A stretch of 64,000 nucleotides of DNA from Nitrobacter sp. 62-23 (lineage in GTDB: Bacteria > Pseudomonadota > Alphaproteobacteria > Rhizobiales > Xanthobacteraceae), in NCBI RefSeq assembly GCF_001897285.1, contig NZ_MKSM01000096.1, positions 1-64,000 on the forward strand, given 5' to 3'. Every line of letters begins with the position of its first letter. Positions within the stretch are counted from its first letter, which is position 1. The position numbers and the translations under genes were made by a program. Positions 29,105 through 38,838 of this stretch are shown here, in pieces. The notes under the pieces were generated by a model. The model made no database searches. It saw nothing but the letters and a program-made list of their open reading frames with translations, and was not told where the DNA came from.

Positions 29105-29108
29105 CGGC

Positions 29109-31535
29109 ATGATGAGTCTCGCCGAGTACCGAAAGCGTCCCGCCAGCCTTGCCGATTATTTGCCCTGGGCAGGTCTGGTCGCGCCGGGGATCGTGCTCAA
29201 CAAGGATGGTGCGTTCCAGCGCAGCGCGGCATTCCGCGGTCCCGATCTCGATAGCGCCACCGAAAGCGAGCTGGTCGCGACCACGGCGCGGCTCAACAAC
29301 GCCCTGAAACGTCTCGGCTCCGGCTGGGCGCTGTTCGTCGATGCCGAGCGGCGCGTGGCTGACGACTATCCCGTATCGGAATTTCCCGAAGCCGCATCCT
29401 GGCTCGTGGAGGAAGAGCGGCGCGCCGCGTTTGAGGAGGGCGGTTCGCATTTCGAGAGCACCTATCATATCACGCTCGCCTTCTTGCCGCCGTCCGAGGG
29501 CAAGGCCCGTGCCGGCCAGTACCTTTACGAAAGCGCCGAGCACCGCACGGTGAACTGGCGCGACCACCTCGCAGCCTTTGTCGCCGAAACCGACCGCTTC
29601 CTTGATCTGCTCGATGGGGTCATGCCGGAAATCCGCTGGCTCTCCGACGACGAAACCCTGACCTACCTTCACGCCTGCATCTCCACACAACGCCATCCCG
29701 TCGCCGTCCCCGAGGTGCCATTCCATCTCGATGCGCTATTGTCCGATTGCGATTTCACCGGCGGCCTCGCGCCGATGCTCGGCGATCGCCATCTGCGCGC
29801 ATTGACCATCCGCAGCTTCCCACCCTCGACCTGGCCGGGCGTTCTCGACGACCTCGATGGCCTCGGCTTCGCCTATCGCTGGTCAACCCGCTTCCTCTCA
29901 CTCGACAAGGCGGAAGCGGAACGCGAACTGACCAAGGTTCGCCGGCAGTGGTTCGCCAAGCGCAAGGGCATCGTCACGTTGCTGCGCGAGACAATCTTCC
30001 AGCAGGAGATTCCGCTGGTCGACTCCGACGCCGCCAACAAGTCGGACGATGCCGACGAGGCGTTGCAGGAGTTGGGCGCGGACGCCGTTGCCTATGGATA
30101 TGTCACGGCGACCGTCACGGTGATGGACGAAAGTCCGGACCTCGCCGACGAGAAGCTGAAGGCGGTCGAACGCATTATCCGGGGCCGGGGTTTCGTCACC
30201 ATTCCGGAAACCTTGAACGCAACGGAGGCGTGGCTGTCCTCCATCCCTGGCCACGCCTATGCCAACGTGCGGCAACCGCTGATCTCGACCCTCAATCTCG
30301 CTCACATGATGCCGCTCTCGGCGGTCTGGGCCGGCCCCGAACGCAACACCCATCTCGACGCGCCGCCGCTGATCGTCACCCGCACGGTCGGCGGCACACC
30401 GTTCCGCCTCGTTACCCATATCGACGATGTCGGCCATACCCTGATTGTTGGACCGACCGGCGCCGGCAAATCCGTGCTGCTCTCAATCCTCGCGCTTCAA
30501 TTCCGTCGCTATGTCGGCTCGCGCATCTTCGTTTTCGACAAAGGTGGCTCGGCCCGCGCCACTATCCTCGGCCTGGGTGGCGAGCATTACGACCTTGGCT
30601 CCTCGGCATCGATCGCGTTCCAGCCGCTCGCCGGCATCGACGACGAGGAAACCCGTGCATGGGCGGCCGAATGGATTGCCGGGCTTCTCGGACACGAGCG
30701 CGTCGAAATCACGCCGGACGTCAAAGACGCGGTCTGGTCCGCGGTCACGAGCCTTGCATCCGCACCGCGCGAGGAACGCACGCTCACCGGCCTGTCGACG
30801 TTGCTGCAATCGAACCGGCTGCGCCAGGCGATTCAACCCTACACGCTGTCGGGGCCGCACGGTCGGCTGCTTGACGCCGATGGCGATCGGCTCGGCATCG
30901 GCGACGTGCAGGGGTTCGAGATGGAAGAACTGATGCATACGGCAAGCGCCGTGACGCCGGTGCTGACCTATCTCTTTCACCGGCTCGACGAACGCTTCGA
31001 CGGCTCGCCGACACTGCTCGTGCTCGACGAAGCATGGGTGTTTCTCGACGATCCGATCTTCGCCGCGCGCATCCGTGAATGGCTGAAGACCTTGCGCAAG
31101 AAGAACGTCTCCGTCGTCTTCGCAACCCAATCGCTTGCCGACATCCAGCGCTCCGCGATCGCACCGGCGATCGTCGAAAGCTGTCCGGTCCGAATCTTCC
31201 TGCCGTCGCCACAGGCGACCGAACCGCAACTTCGCACCATCTATGAGGGGTTCGGCCTCAATGATCGTCAGATCGACATCATCGCGCGCGCCCAACCGCG
31301 GCGCGACTACTACTACCAATCCCGTCTCGGCAATCGCCTGTTCGACCTCGATCTCGGACCCGTCGCGCTCGCCTTTGCCGCCGCAAGCGGTCCTACCGAT
31401 CACCGCCTCATCGACGAGATTATTCGTGCGCACGGTGCGGATGGTTTCGCCCCGGCCTGGCTCGACGCGCGCGGGCTCGAATGGGCCGCCGATCTCATCC
31501 GCCAGCTTTCCCACCATCAGGAGATATCGTCATGA
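29109..31535 (+). CDS. trbE: Conjugal transfer ATPase TrbE/VirB4
   Basis: HTLIVGPTGAGKSVLLSILALQFRRY; LLVLDEAWVFLDDPIFAARIREWLKTLRKKNVSVVFATQSL. Confidence 0.95.
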   Translation: MMSLAEYRKRPASLADYLPWAGLVAPGIVLNKDGAFQRSAAFRGPDLDSATESELVATTARLNNALKRLGSGWALFVDAERRVADDYPVSEFPEAASWLVEEERRAAFEEGGSHFESTYHITLAFLPPSEGKARAGQYLYESAEHRTVNWRDHLAAFVAETDRFLDLLDGVMPEIRWLSDDETLTYLHACISTQRHPVAVPEVPFHLDALLSDCDFTGGLAPMLGDRHLRALTIRSFPPSTWPGVLDDLDGLGFAYRWSTRFLSLDKAEAERELTKVRRQWFAKRKGIVTLLRETIFQQEIPLVDSDAANKSDDADEALQELGADAVAYGYVTATVTVMDESPDLADEKLKAVERIIRGRGFVTIPETLNATEAWLSSIPGHAYANVRQPLISTLNLAHMMPLSAVWAGPERNTHLDAPPLIVTRTVGGTPFRLVTHIDDVGHTLIVGPTGAGKSVLLSILALQFRRYVGSRIFVFDKGGSARATILGLGGEHYDLGSSASIAFQPLAGIDDEETRAWAAEWIAGLLGHERVEITPDVKDAVWSAVTSLASAPREERTLTGLSTLLQSNRLRQAIQPYTLSGPHGRLLDADGDRLGIGDVQGFEMEELMHTASAVTPVLTYLFHRLDERFDGSPTLLVLDEAWVFLDDPIFAARIREWLKTLRKKNVSVVFATQSLADIQRSAIAPAIVESCPVRIFLPSPQATEPQLRTIYEGFGLNDRQIDIIARAQPRRDYYYQSRLGNRLFDLDLGPVALAFAAASGPTDHRLIDEIIRAHGADGFAPAWLDARGLEWAADLIRQLSHHQEISS

Positions 31536-32269
31536 AGACATCGTTTCTCGTGGCCGGGGCCTGTGCGCTGGGCATTGCACTCGCCACGCCCGCCACGCCC
31601 GCCACGGCGCTCGTGGTGTTCGATCCCAGCAACTACAGCCAGAACGTGCTCACGGCGGCGCGGACGTTGGAGCAGATCAACATTCAGATCACGTCGCTCC
31701 AGAACCAGGCCAAATTGCTTATCAATCAGGCGAAGAACCTGACAAGCCTCGACTTCAACGTCCTCAATGACCTCAAGCGGACCATCGCACAGACGGAACG
31801 CCTCATTGGCGAAGCGAAGGGATTGAGCTTCGACGTCGCGACGATGGAGCAGCAGTTCAAACAACTCTATCCGCAACAATACGCAGCGTCCGTCTCTGGC
31901 GATCAGATGACTCAGGACGCGCGGACGCGCTGGGAGCGGTCGCGCGATGCGCTCGAAACCGCCATGAAGATGCAGGCCCAGGTGTCGGAGAATCTGTCGA
32001 CCGACGAAAACAACCTCGGCGATCTGGTTACACACAGCCAGTCGGCCGCCGGCATCCTCGAAGCGACCCAAGCCACCAACCAGCTTCTCGCGCTTCGTGC
32101 CAAGCAATCAATCGATAGCGCGCGGCTCAAGCTCGCGCAGGACCGCGCCGTCGCTACGGAGCAGGCCCGCGCCATCGCCGAAGAAGAACGCGCCCGCGAG
32201 GTGCGCCGCCGCTTCATGGGAAGCGGCAGCAGCTATTCGCCAGCGACAGTTCGCCTGTTTCGCAACTGA
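31532..32269 (+). CDS. trbJ: P-type conjugative transfer protein TrbJ
   Basis: Signal peptide; VVFDPSNYSQNVLTAARTLEQINIQITSLQNQAKLLINQAKNL. Confidence 0.9.
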   Translation: MKTSFLVAGACALGIALATPATPATALVVFDPSNYSQNVLTAARTLEQINIQITSLQNQAKLLINQAKNLTSLDFNVLNDLKRTIAQTERLIGEAKGLSFDVATMEQQFKQLYPQQYAASVSGDQMTQDARTRWERSRDALETAMKMQAQVSENLSTDENNLGDLVTHSQSAAGILEATQATNQLLALRAKQSIDSARLKLAQDRAVATEQARAIAEEERAREVRRRFMGSGSSYSPATVRLFRN

Positions 32270-32280
32270 AGGAGGCTCCC

Positions 32281-32613
32281 ATGCTCGCACGTCTTGCCCG
32301 GCTCGGCGTTGCTCTCGCGATTGGCGCGGATGCGGTTGTTCTGATCTCGCCCGCACGCGCAACCGACACGGTCGACACTCTTGCAGCCGATCCAGATCGG
32401 CTGCGCGAAATCCAGAAGTGGTGCTCGCAGGATTGGGGCGGCACCGGCGACGCGCTTTGCAAGATGGCGAGCCAGGCGCGTCGCAAACGCTTCATGGGCA
32501 ACGGACGAACGCCCTACACACCGCATCCTGTTGAGATATTTCCCTCACAGAGAGAGGGGAGCCCGCAAGGAGGCGCCGCCAAGCCGCAACCCGCCATGCC
32601 CAACACGAAGTGA
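32281..32613 (+). CDS. trbK: TrbK-like protein (putative entry exclusion)
   Basis: Small secreted protein between trbJ and trbL; REIQKWCSQDWGGTGDALCKMASQARRKRFMG. Confidence 0.7.
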   Translation: MLARLARLGVALAIGADAVVLISPARATDTVDTLAADPDRLREIQKWCSQDWGGTGDALCKMASQARRKRFMGNGRTPYTPHPVEIFPSQREGSPQGGAAKPQPAMPNTK

Positions 32614-33956
32614 TGACGATGGACAATCTCTCTGTCATCGACCGCTTCACCGACACGTTCTCGCAATATATCGACAGCGGATTCGGTCTGCTCGGCGGCG
32701 AGATTGCCTTTCTATCCGCCACGCTCATTGTCATCGACATTTCGCTCGCCGGACTCTTCTGGGCGTTTGCGGCAGGTCATGACGAAATACTCGCCAAACT
32801 CATCAAGAAGGTACTCTATGTCGGCGCCTTCGCCTACATCATCACGAACTTCAACACGCTCGCCGGGATCATCTTCAAGTCCTTCAGCGGTCTTGGCCTG
32901 AAGGCCGCCGGCTCAGGTCTTTCAGCGGATGACTTTCTGCGCGCCGGCAAACTTGCGTCGGTTGGCATGGATGCCGGCCGCCCGATCCTTCAGCAGATTG
33001 GCGAACTGTCCGGCTTCACCTCCGTCTTTTCAAATATCGACACGATCGCCGTCCTGTTTCTCGCTTGGCTGGTCGTCATCATCAGCTTTTTCGTGTTGGC
33101 GGTGCAACTCTTTGTCACGTTGCTGGAATTCAAGCTGACAACATTGGCCGGCTTCGTGCTTGTGCCGTTCGCGCTCTGGAATAAGACCGCCTTTCTCGCC
33201 GAACGTGTGCTCGGCCACGTCATCTCATCCGGCATCAAGATTCTCGTGCTCGCCGTCATCGTCGGCATCGGCAACGGCCTTTTCGCCGAGTTTCGTGCCT
33301 CAGCACCCTCTGAGCCGTCGATCGATCATGCGCTCGCGATCATGCTCGCGTCACTCGCCATGCTCGGCCTCGGCATTTTCGGTCCATCCATCGCCACCGG
33401 ACTTGTCTCCGGCGCCCCGCAACTCGGCGCAGGTGCAGCAGCAGGCACCGCGCTGGCGGCTGGCGGATTGGCCGTGGCGGGAGGGGCCGCGGCCGCGGGC
33501 GCCGCTCGTCTGGGAGGAGCAGCCGTCAGCAGCGGCGTCAAAGCTGCTTCATCCATGTCGGGTGGCGCCCGCACAGCATTCGGGCTGGCACGCGCGACAT
33601 CGGGCGCCTCGGGCGCGGCAGCCCTCGGCGCCGGCCTCGCCGGCGTCGCAAGTGCCGGAGGCGGCGCATTCATCCAAGCTGGCCGCAACTTCGCATCCCG
33701 CATGACCGGCGCGATGCACCAGAGCGCAGCCCGAGGATCGCACGGCGCATGGACCGCCACATGCGGCACCTCGACAGCGGGAATGCAAGCCGCCGCAGGC
33801 GGCGCCTCGGGCAATGCACCGGCATGGGCGAACCGCTTCCGGCATGGCTCACGCGGCTCGCAGGCGACGCATGGTGCGACAATGGCCGCGCACACCTTGC
33901 GCTCCGGCGATCACGGCGGATCGGGCGCCAACCCTTCATTGCGACAGGAGAACTGA
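32610..33956 (+). CDS. trbL: P-type conjugative transfer protein TrbL
   Basis: VIDRFTDTFSQYIDSGFGLLGGEIAFLSATLIVIDISLAGLFWAF; Ala/Gly-rich C-terminus. Confidence 0.92.
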   Translation: MMTMDNLSVIDRFTDTFSQYIDSGFGLLGGEIAFLSATLIVIDISLAGLFWAFAAGHDEILAKLIKKVLYVGAFAYIITNFNTLAGIIFKSFSGLGLKAAGSGLSADDFLRAGKLASVGMDAGRPILQQIGELSGFTSVFSNIDTIAVLFLAWLVVIISFFVLAVQLFVTLLEFKLTTLAGFVLVPFALWNKTAFLAERVLGHVISSGIKILVLAVIVGIGNGLFAEFRASAPSEPSIDHALAIMLASLAMLGLGIFGPSIATGLVSGAPQLGAGAAAGTALAAGGLAVAGGAAAAGAARLGGAAVSSGVKAASSMSGGARTAFGLARATSGASGAAALGAGLAGVASAGGGAFIQAGRNFASRMTGAMHQSAARGSHGAWTATCGTSTAGMQAAAGGASGNAPAWANRFRHGSRGSQATHGATMAAHTLRSGDHGGSGANPSLRQEN

Positions 33957-33959
33957 CCG

Positions 33960-34655
33960 ATGCGCTTCAAACGCGCCAGCGTGCGCTATTCCGAAACCCC
34001 CGAACCGACGACGCCGTATCAGGCCGCAGGCCAACTCTGGGACGAGCGGATTGGCTCCGCCCGCATTCAGGCCCGCAACTGGCGGCTGATGTCGTTCGGC
34101 TGCCTCACGCTCGCCATCGGCATGGCCGGCGGGTTGCTCTACCAAGCCGGCCGCTCGACCGTCACACCTTATGTCGTGGAGGTCGATCAACTCGGCCAAG
34201 TCAAGGCGATCGGCCCGGCCATCGAAGCCTATCGGCCAACCGATGCGCAGATCGCGCATTCACTCGCCCACTTCATCCAGAACGTCCGCGCACTCCCAAC
34301 CGATCCGATCGTCGTCCGTCAGAATTGGCTTGAAGCCTATGACTTCACCACCGATCGCGGTGGCGCGGCGCTTAATGATTATGCCCGAGCCAATGATCCA
34401 TTCTCAAAGGTCGGCAAGGCGTCTGTCGCTGTCGAGGTCACGAGTGTCGTGCGGGCGTCCGAGTCGTCGTTCCAGATCCGCTGGATCGAACGGCATTACG
34501 AGAACAACCAACTCGCCGGCACCGATCGCTGGACCGCCATCATCACAATCGTTCTGCAACCACCGCGCACCGAAGACCGGCTGCGTAAGAATCCACTCGG
34601 TATTTTTATCAACGGCATCAACTGGAGCCGCGAACTCGGTCCCGGCGGGTCGTGA
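33960..34655 (+). CDS. trbF: Conjugal transfer protein TrbF
   Basis: TPYQAAGQLWDERIGSARIQARNWRLMSFG...YVVEVDQLGQVKAIGPA. Confidence 0.92.
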   Translation: MRFKRASVRYSETPEPTTPYQAAGQLWDERIGSARIQARNWRLMSFGCLTLAIGMAGGLLYQAGRSTVTPYVVEVDQLGQVKAIGPAIEAYRPTDAQIAHSLAHFIQNVRALPTDPIVVRQNWLEAYDFTTDRGGAALNDYARANDPFSKVGKASVAVEVTSVVRASESSFQIRWIERHYENNQLAGTDRWTAIITIVLQPPRTEDRLRKNPLGIFINGINWSRELGPGGS

Positions 34656-34670
34656 GGGAGTAACCGCATC

Positions 34671-35663
34671 ATGGTCCGCATGTCGCCCGTCCATCTTCTT
34701 CTGTTGTCTTCGGCTGCGCTGCTCGCCGGCTGTGCGATCAAGACGCCGTCGCCTGAAATCTCCCTCGACGAGCCGTTCGAGGCGACGCGCATCGCCGAGC
34801 CGGCCAGTTCGGTCGAGGTGGTGCCCTTGCCAGAGCCTTTACCGCTGCCCGGTCAGTTGAAACCGCTGCCCCGCAAAGGTGGGGTACCGGAGCCGGCTGA
34901 TCCGAAGGAGCGTGTGACGAGCGCCAACGCTGCCGCGCGCATTCAGCCGACACGGTCCGGCTACATCAATGCCACGCAGGTCTGGCCTTATTCCGCCGGT
35001 GCGCTTTATCAAGTCTATGCCAGTCCCGAGAAGGTGACTGACATCGCGCTTCAGACCAACGAGGATCTGGTTTCCGTCTCCGCCGGCGACACCGTGCGCT
35101 GGGTGATCGGCGATACGACAAGCGGCAACGGCAACGCCAAGCAGACGCATATTCTGGTGAAGCCGACGCGGCCCGACCTCAAGACCAACTTGGTCATCAA
35201 CACCAACCGCCGAACCTATCTTCTCGAACTGACATCGACGCCGCAGACATGGATGGCCTCCGTCTCGTGGCAGTACCCGCACGATCGGTTGATGGCGCTG
35301 CAACGCCAGAACGAGCGTGTGGAAACGGCGACGCCGGTCGCCAACGCGGTCGAGCTTGATCGCGTCCAATTCCGCTACGAGATCACCGGCGATACGCCGT
35401 CGTGGCGGCCGGTGCGCGTCTTCGACGACGGCGAGAAGGTCTATATCCAGTTTCCGGCCGGCATCGCGCAAGGCGAGCTTCCGCCGCTGTTCGTCGTCGG
35501 ACCGACCGGCGAAAACCAGCTCGTGAACTACCGGGCGAAGCCGCCTTATTACGTCGTCGATCGCTTGTTCGGCGCGGCCGAACTGCGTCTCGGCGGCGAG
35601 AAACAGCAGGTCGTGCGCATCTCGCGCACTGACGGCATACGGCGGGGGCTGTTCGGACTATGA
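34671..35663 (+). CDS. trbG: P-type conjugative transfer protein TrbG
   Basis: Lipoprotein-like start; PYSAGALYQVYASPEKVTDIALQTNEDLVSVSAGDTVRWVIGDTTSG. Confidence 0.93.
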   Translation: MVRMSPVHLLLLSSAALLAGCAIKTPSPEISLDEPFEATRIAEPASSVEVVPLPEPLPLPGQLKPLPRKGGVPEPADPKERVTSANAAARIQPTRSGYINATQVWPYSAGALYQVYASPEKVTDIALQTNEDLVSVSAGDTVRWVIGDTTSGNGNAKQTHILVKPTRPDLKTNLVINTNRRTYLLELTSTPQTWMASVSWQYPHDRLMALQRQNERVETATPVANAVELDRVQFRYEITGDTPSWRPVRVFDDGEKVYIQFPAGIAQGELPPLFVVGPTGENQLVNYRAKPPYYVVDRLFGAAELRLGGEKQQVVRISRTDGIRRGLFGL

Positions 35664-36931
35664 CCACACCGCCAAAATCCCAGCCGCCGAATCTCACCAT
35701 CCGCGCGCGGCCGAAGCCTGTGACGCGGCTCAACCGCTGGACCCTGATCGCGCTCGCGGGCGTCTCCGCAGCCGCCGTGCTCGGCGCCATGATCTGGGCG
35801 CTCCAATACAAGGATCGCGACAAGCCGACCGGCGACGAACTCTACAGCACCGATCGCGTCAATCCGGCCGAAGGTCTGCAAACCCTGCCGCGCGACTACA
35901 CCCAGGTCCAGCCGCCGCGGCTCGGCGCCCCGCTGCCCGGCGAGCTGGGCGGGCCGATCGTTCGCTCCGAACGTGAGGCCGGTATCCCGCAAATGCCCGA
36001 ACGCCCGAACTTCCGCCCCGATCCGGAAGAAGATGCGCGGCGGGCGGCGATGCTGCGCGCGCAGCAGGAGGCGGAAGCCGCCGCCAAGGCCGCCGTCTTC
36101 TTCCAGTCGATCCGGCCGAGGCAGGACGTCGCCGCCGCGACGACCGCGCCACCGGAGCCGAATGGCGGGGGCCTGACGGCGATTCCCGCACCCGGCGCGG
36201 AGCCGACCAACGCGCCGGTCGACGCCGTGACCACGCAGAATATGCAGGATCGCAAGCAAGCCTTCCTGAACCGCGAGACCGACCAGAAAATCTACGGCTC
36301 CGGCACGCTGCAAACGCCGCGCTCGCCGTATCAGGTCATGGCGGGCACGATTATTCCCGCCGCACTGGTGACCGGCATCAATTCCGACCTGCCCGGGCAG
36401 ATCATCGGCAACGTCACCGAAAACGTCTACGACACCGTGAGCGGCAGACATCTGCTCATCCCGCAGGGCACGCGGCTGATCGGCCAATACGATTCCGGCG
36501 TCGCTTTCGGCCAGAGCCGCGTGCTGCTGGTCTGGAATCGCATCGTCATGCCGGACGGCTCATCCATCGTGCTGGACCGGCTCTCCGGCGTCGACACCGC
36601 CGGCTATGCGGGGCTGGAGGACGAGGTCGACAATCACTGGCTCCGCCTGATCGGCGGCGCCGTGCTCTCATCGGTGCTTGGCGTTGGCGCACAACTGGCC
36701 GCGCCGGTAAACCGCAGCACCAACGGCAATCGCGTCATCATCGCGACGCGCAGTGGATTCCAGGACACCATCAACGATGTCGGGCAGCAAATCACGCGCC
36801 GAAACCTCAACATCCAGCCGACCTTGACCGTGCGGCCCGGCTTTCCCGTCCGCGTCATCGTCAACAAGGATCTCATCTTGCGGCCCTATCAGGCCGCACC
36901 GCTCACCGCCAACATCGGGAGGGACGATTGA
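35660..36931 (+). CDS. trbI: Conjugal transfer protein TrbI
   Basis: SPYQVMAGTIIPAALVTGINSDLPGQIIGNVTENVYDTVSGRHLLIPQGTRLIGQYDSGVAFGQSRVLLVWNRI. Confidence 0.95.
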   Translation: MTTPPKSQPPNLTIRARPKPVTRLNRWTLIALAGVSAAAVLGAMIWALQYKDRDKPTGDELYSTDRVNPAEGLQTLPRDYTQVQPPRLGAPLPGELGGPIVRSEREAGIPQMPERPNFRPDPEEDARRAAMLRAQQEAEAAAKAAVFFQSIRPRQDVAAATTAPPEPNGGGLTAIPAPGAEPTNAPVDAVTTQNMQDRKQAFLNRETDQKIYGSGTLQTPRSPYQVMAGTIIPAALVTGINSDLPGQIIGNVTENVYDTVSGRHLLIPQGTRLIGQYDSGVAFGQSRVLLVWNRIVMPDGSSIVLDRLSGVDTAGYAGLEDEVDNHWLRLIGGAVLSSVLGVGAQLAAPVNRSTNGNRVIIATRSGFQDTINDVGQQITRRNLNIQPTLTVRPGFPVRVIVNKDLILRPYQAAPLTANIGRDD

Positions 36932-37191
36932 CCAAGAAACTCAGCCTTGGGCCGATCCCAAAGTCGGAATTCGTCAAGCTGACGCTCACGGTCAGCACCG
37001 AGTTGCGCGAGAATCTCGATCGTTATGCCGCACTTCATTCCGAACTGAACGGCACGCCGGTCGATGCAACAACCCTGGCGCCGCTCATGCTTGAAACCTT
37101 CATGGCGCGCGACAAGGGATTCCGAGCGGCGTGCTCTGGACGCGCAAGCCGGTCAAGTCGGCCGGCGCGCGTGCTCGATAAAGCGAGCTAA
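36928..37191 (+). CDS. DUF2274 domain protein
   Basis: LGPIPKSEFVKLTLTVSTELRENLDRYAALHSELNGTPVDATTLAPLMLETFMARDKGF; C-terminal tail overlaps the LysR gene on the other strand. Confidence 0.8.
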   Translation: MTKKLSLGPIPKSEFVKLTLTVSTELRENLDRYAALHSELNGTPVDATTLAPLMLETFMARDKGFRAACSGRASRSSRPARVLDKAS

Positions 37192-38034
37192 CGGCTCGGC
37201 TGGCGTTTCCGCGCGCATCATCAGCCAAGTCTTGACCAATTTGCTCACATCGGACAACGGGCGCAGCACCAGCTCGCTCGCGCTGACGGCTTCAAGTTGG
37301 GCGGTGGTGGCGAGCCCGATGCCATATCCGGCAATCACCAGCGCGACTAACATGCTAAGTGTTGCCGCCGTATCAGTGATGTTCGGCGTCGCTGTCACCG
37401 TGCGGATGATCTGCTCGATCTGGCATTGATGGCCAAGGCCCGTATCCCGTTGGCATAGCACGAGCGGTTCCAGAACCACGTCGACCAAAGCGACTTGTTT
37501 CCTCTGCGTCAGCGGATGCTTACTTGGCATAACTGCGATCAGCGGATCTCGCCAGATCGCCTCGGAAACGATGCCCTTGCCATATCCGCTCTCCGGCGCG
37601 AGCGCAGCGTCGAGGAATCCGCATCGCAGTTCATAGACCTTCTGCACCAAGGACATTTCATGCACATGCACGCTGATATGCGGAGTCGTCTGCCTGAGCG
37701 ACGCAAGCAGGCGAGCGAGACGCGGCAGCGGCACACCGTCGCAAACACCAATATGAAGATGGCCGGTCCGATCGCCGTCTTTCGTGCGCACATCGAGGCG
37801 CGCTTCGTCGGCAGCCGCCAGGAGCGCACGGGCGTGAACAAAGAGTCGTTCGCCAGCCAGAGTCAGCCTGGTCGACCGCCGTGTCCGCTCAAACAACATC
37901 ACGCCCAGCTGCTGTTCGAGATTCCGGATCGAACGCGACAAGGGCGATTGCTCGATGCCGATGCGATCGGCTGCGCGCTGGAAGTGCAGTTCCTCGGCGA
38001 CCGCGACAAAATGCCGGAGATGACGAAGCTCCAT
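37153..38034 (-). CDS. LysR-family transcriptional regulator
   Basis: MELRHLRHFVAVAEELHFQRAADRIGIEQSPLSRSIRNLEQQLGVMLFERTRRSTRLTLAGE. Confidence 0.92.
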   Translation of the reverse strand: MELRHLRHFVAVAEELHFQRAADRIGIEQSPLSRSIRNLEQQLGVMLFERTRRSTRLTLAGERLFVHARALLAAADEARLDVRTKDGDRTGHLHIGVCDGVPLPRLARLLASLRQTTPHISVHVHEMSLVQKVYELRCGFLDAALAPESGYGKGIVSEAIWRDPLIAVMPSKHPLTQRKQVALVDVVLEPLVLCQRDTGLGHQCQIEQIIRTVTATPNITDTAATLSMLVALVIAGYGIGLATTAQLEAVSASELVLRPLSDVSKLVKTWLMMRAETPAEPLARFIEHARRPT

Positions 38035-38194
38035 TCACCCTGTCTCCACCCTCGAGACGTGAAGCAGGTCTCTGCATTCAGGCGGCGCGATCCAGACGCT
38101 GTCGGATGCAGGCAGCCTACGGCACTCGATGCGAATAGCTGATCCCAGATCCGGACGGGATCGGACCTCGCTCGCAATCGGCATTATCGGACGA

Positions 38195-38686
38195 TCACCA
38201 TTGCGCCGACCGATGCTGGTCATCCTCATCATCCCGCAGTGCGGCTCCTCGCTCCTCGAGCCACAAACGTATTTCTGAGGCCGTGACAGTGCCGACCCCG
38301 GATTCGGACATGAGCTCATTCCAAGTATAGGCACTGGCGATCTCGACGAGGTAGCGACTGCGCTTGGCAACGGTTCGACCGCCAATTGAGGCGTGACGGC
38401 CATGAAGGAGCGCCTCAACAGCGCGACGGGGAAGATGGCGGCGCAGGATCTTCTCCTTCGGTTTCGGACAGAATGCTCGCACGTCATGCTCCGCGATGTC
38501 GAGTTGCGCGGCGATGCGGCGATGATCCATGCCGAGCGCACGCAGCACCGCCACCTCGTCGTGCAGCCAGGCGAGGAATCGGCGACGGTTATAGTTGCTC
38601 TCGCGCAGCGTCGATCTCGGCCGTCGTTCTGGCGGTGGCGCAGCCGGCTGAACGGGAACATCGGCATCCTTGACCAGCGTCAGCAT
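38195..38686 (-). CDS. Conserved hypothetical protein, probable DNA-binding
   Basis: SNYNRRRFLAWLHDEVAVLRALGMDHRRIAAQLDIAEHDVRAFCPK; YTWNELMSESGVGTVTASEIRLWLEERGAALR. Confidence 0.6.
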   Translation of the reverse strand: MLTLVKDADVPVQPAAPPPERRPRSTLRESNYNRRRFLAWLHDEVAVLRALGMDHRRIAAQLDIAEHDVRAFCPKPKEKILRRHLPRRAVEALLHGRHASIGGRTVAKRSRYLVEIASAYTWNELMSESGVGTVTASEIRLWLEERGAALRDDEDDQHRSAQW

Positions 38687-38838
38687 GGGCGATCTCCTTG
38701 TGTGCCGGATAGGGCGGCTTTCGGTTTCGACTGTGCTACTTCACGAGTTTCGCCACCCGCGCCAGCGCGGCGCTGACGCCGTTGAGCGAAGTGACAAGCT
38801 CGTCGTCTGAGGGTTCGTTCGTGTGAGATTTGCTGAGA

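Noticed and set aside
30483-31517. 344-aa minus-strand ORF
   Set aside because: Antisense to trbE; no recognisable domain.
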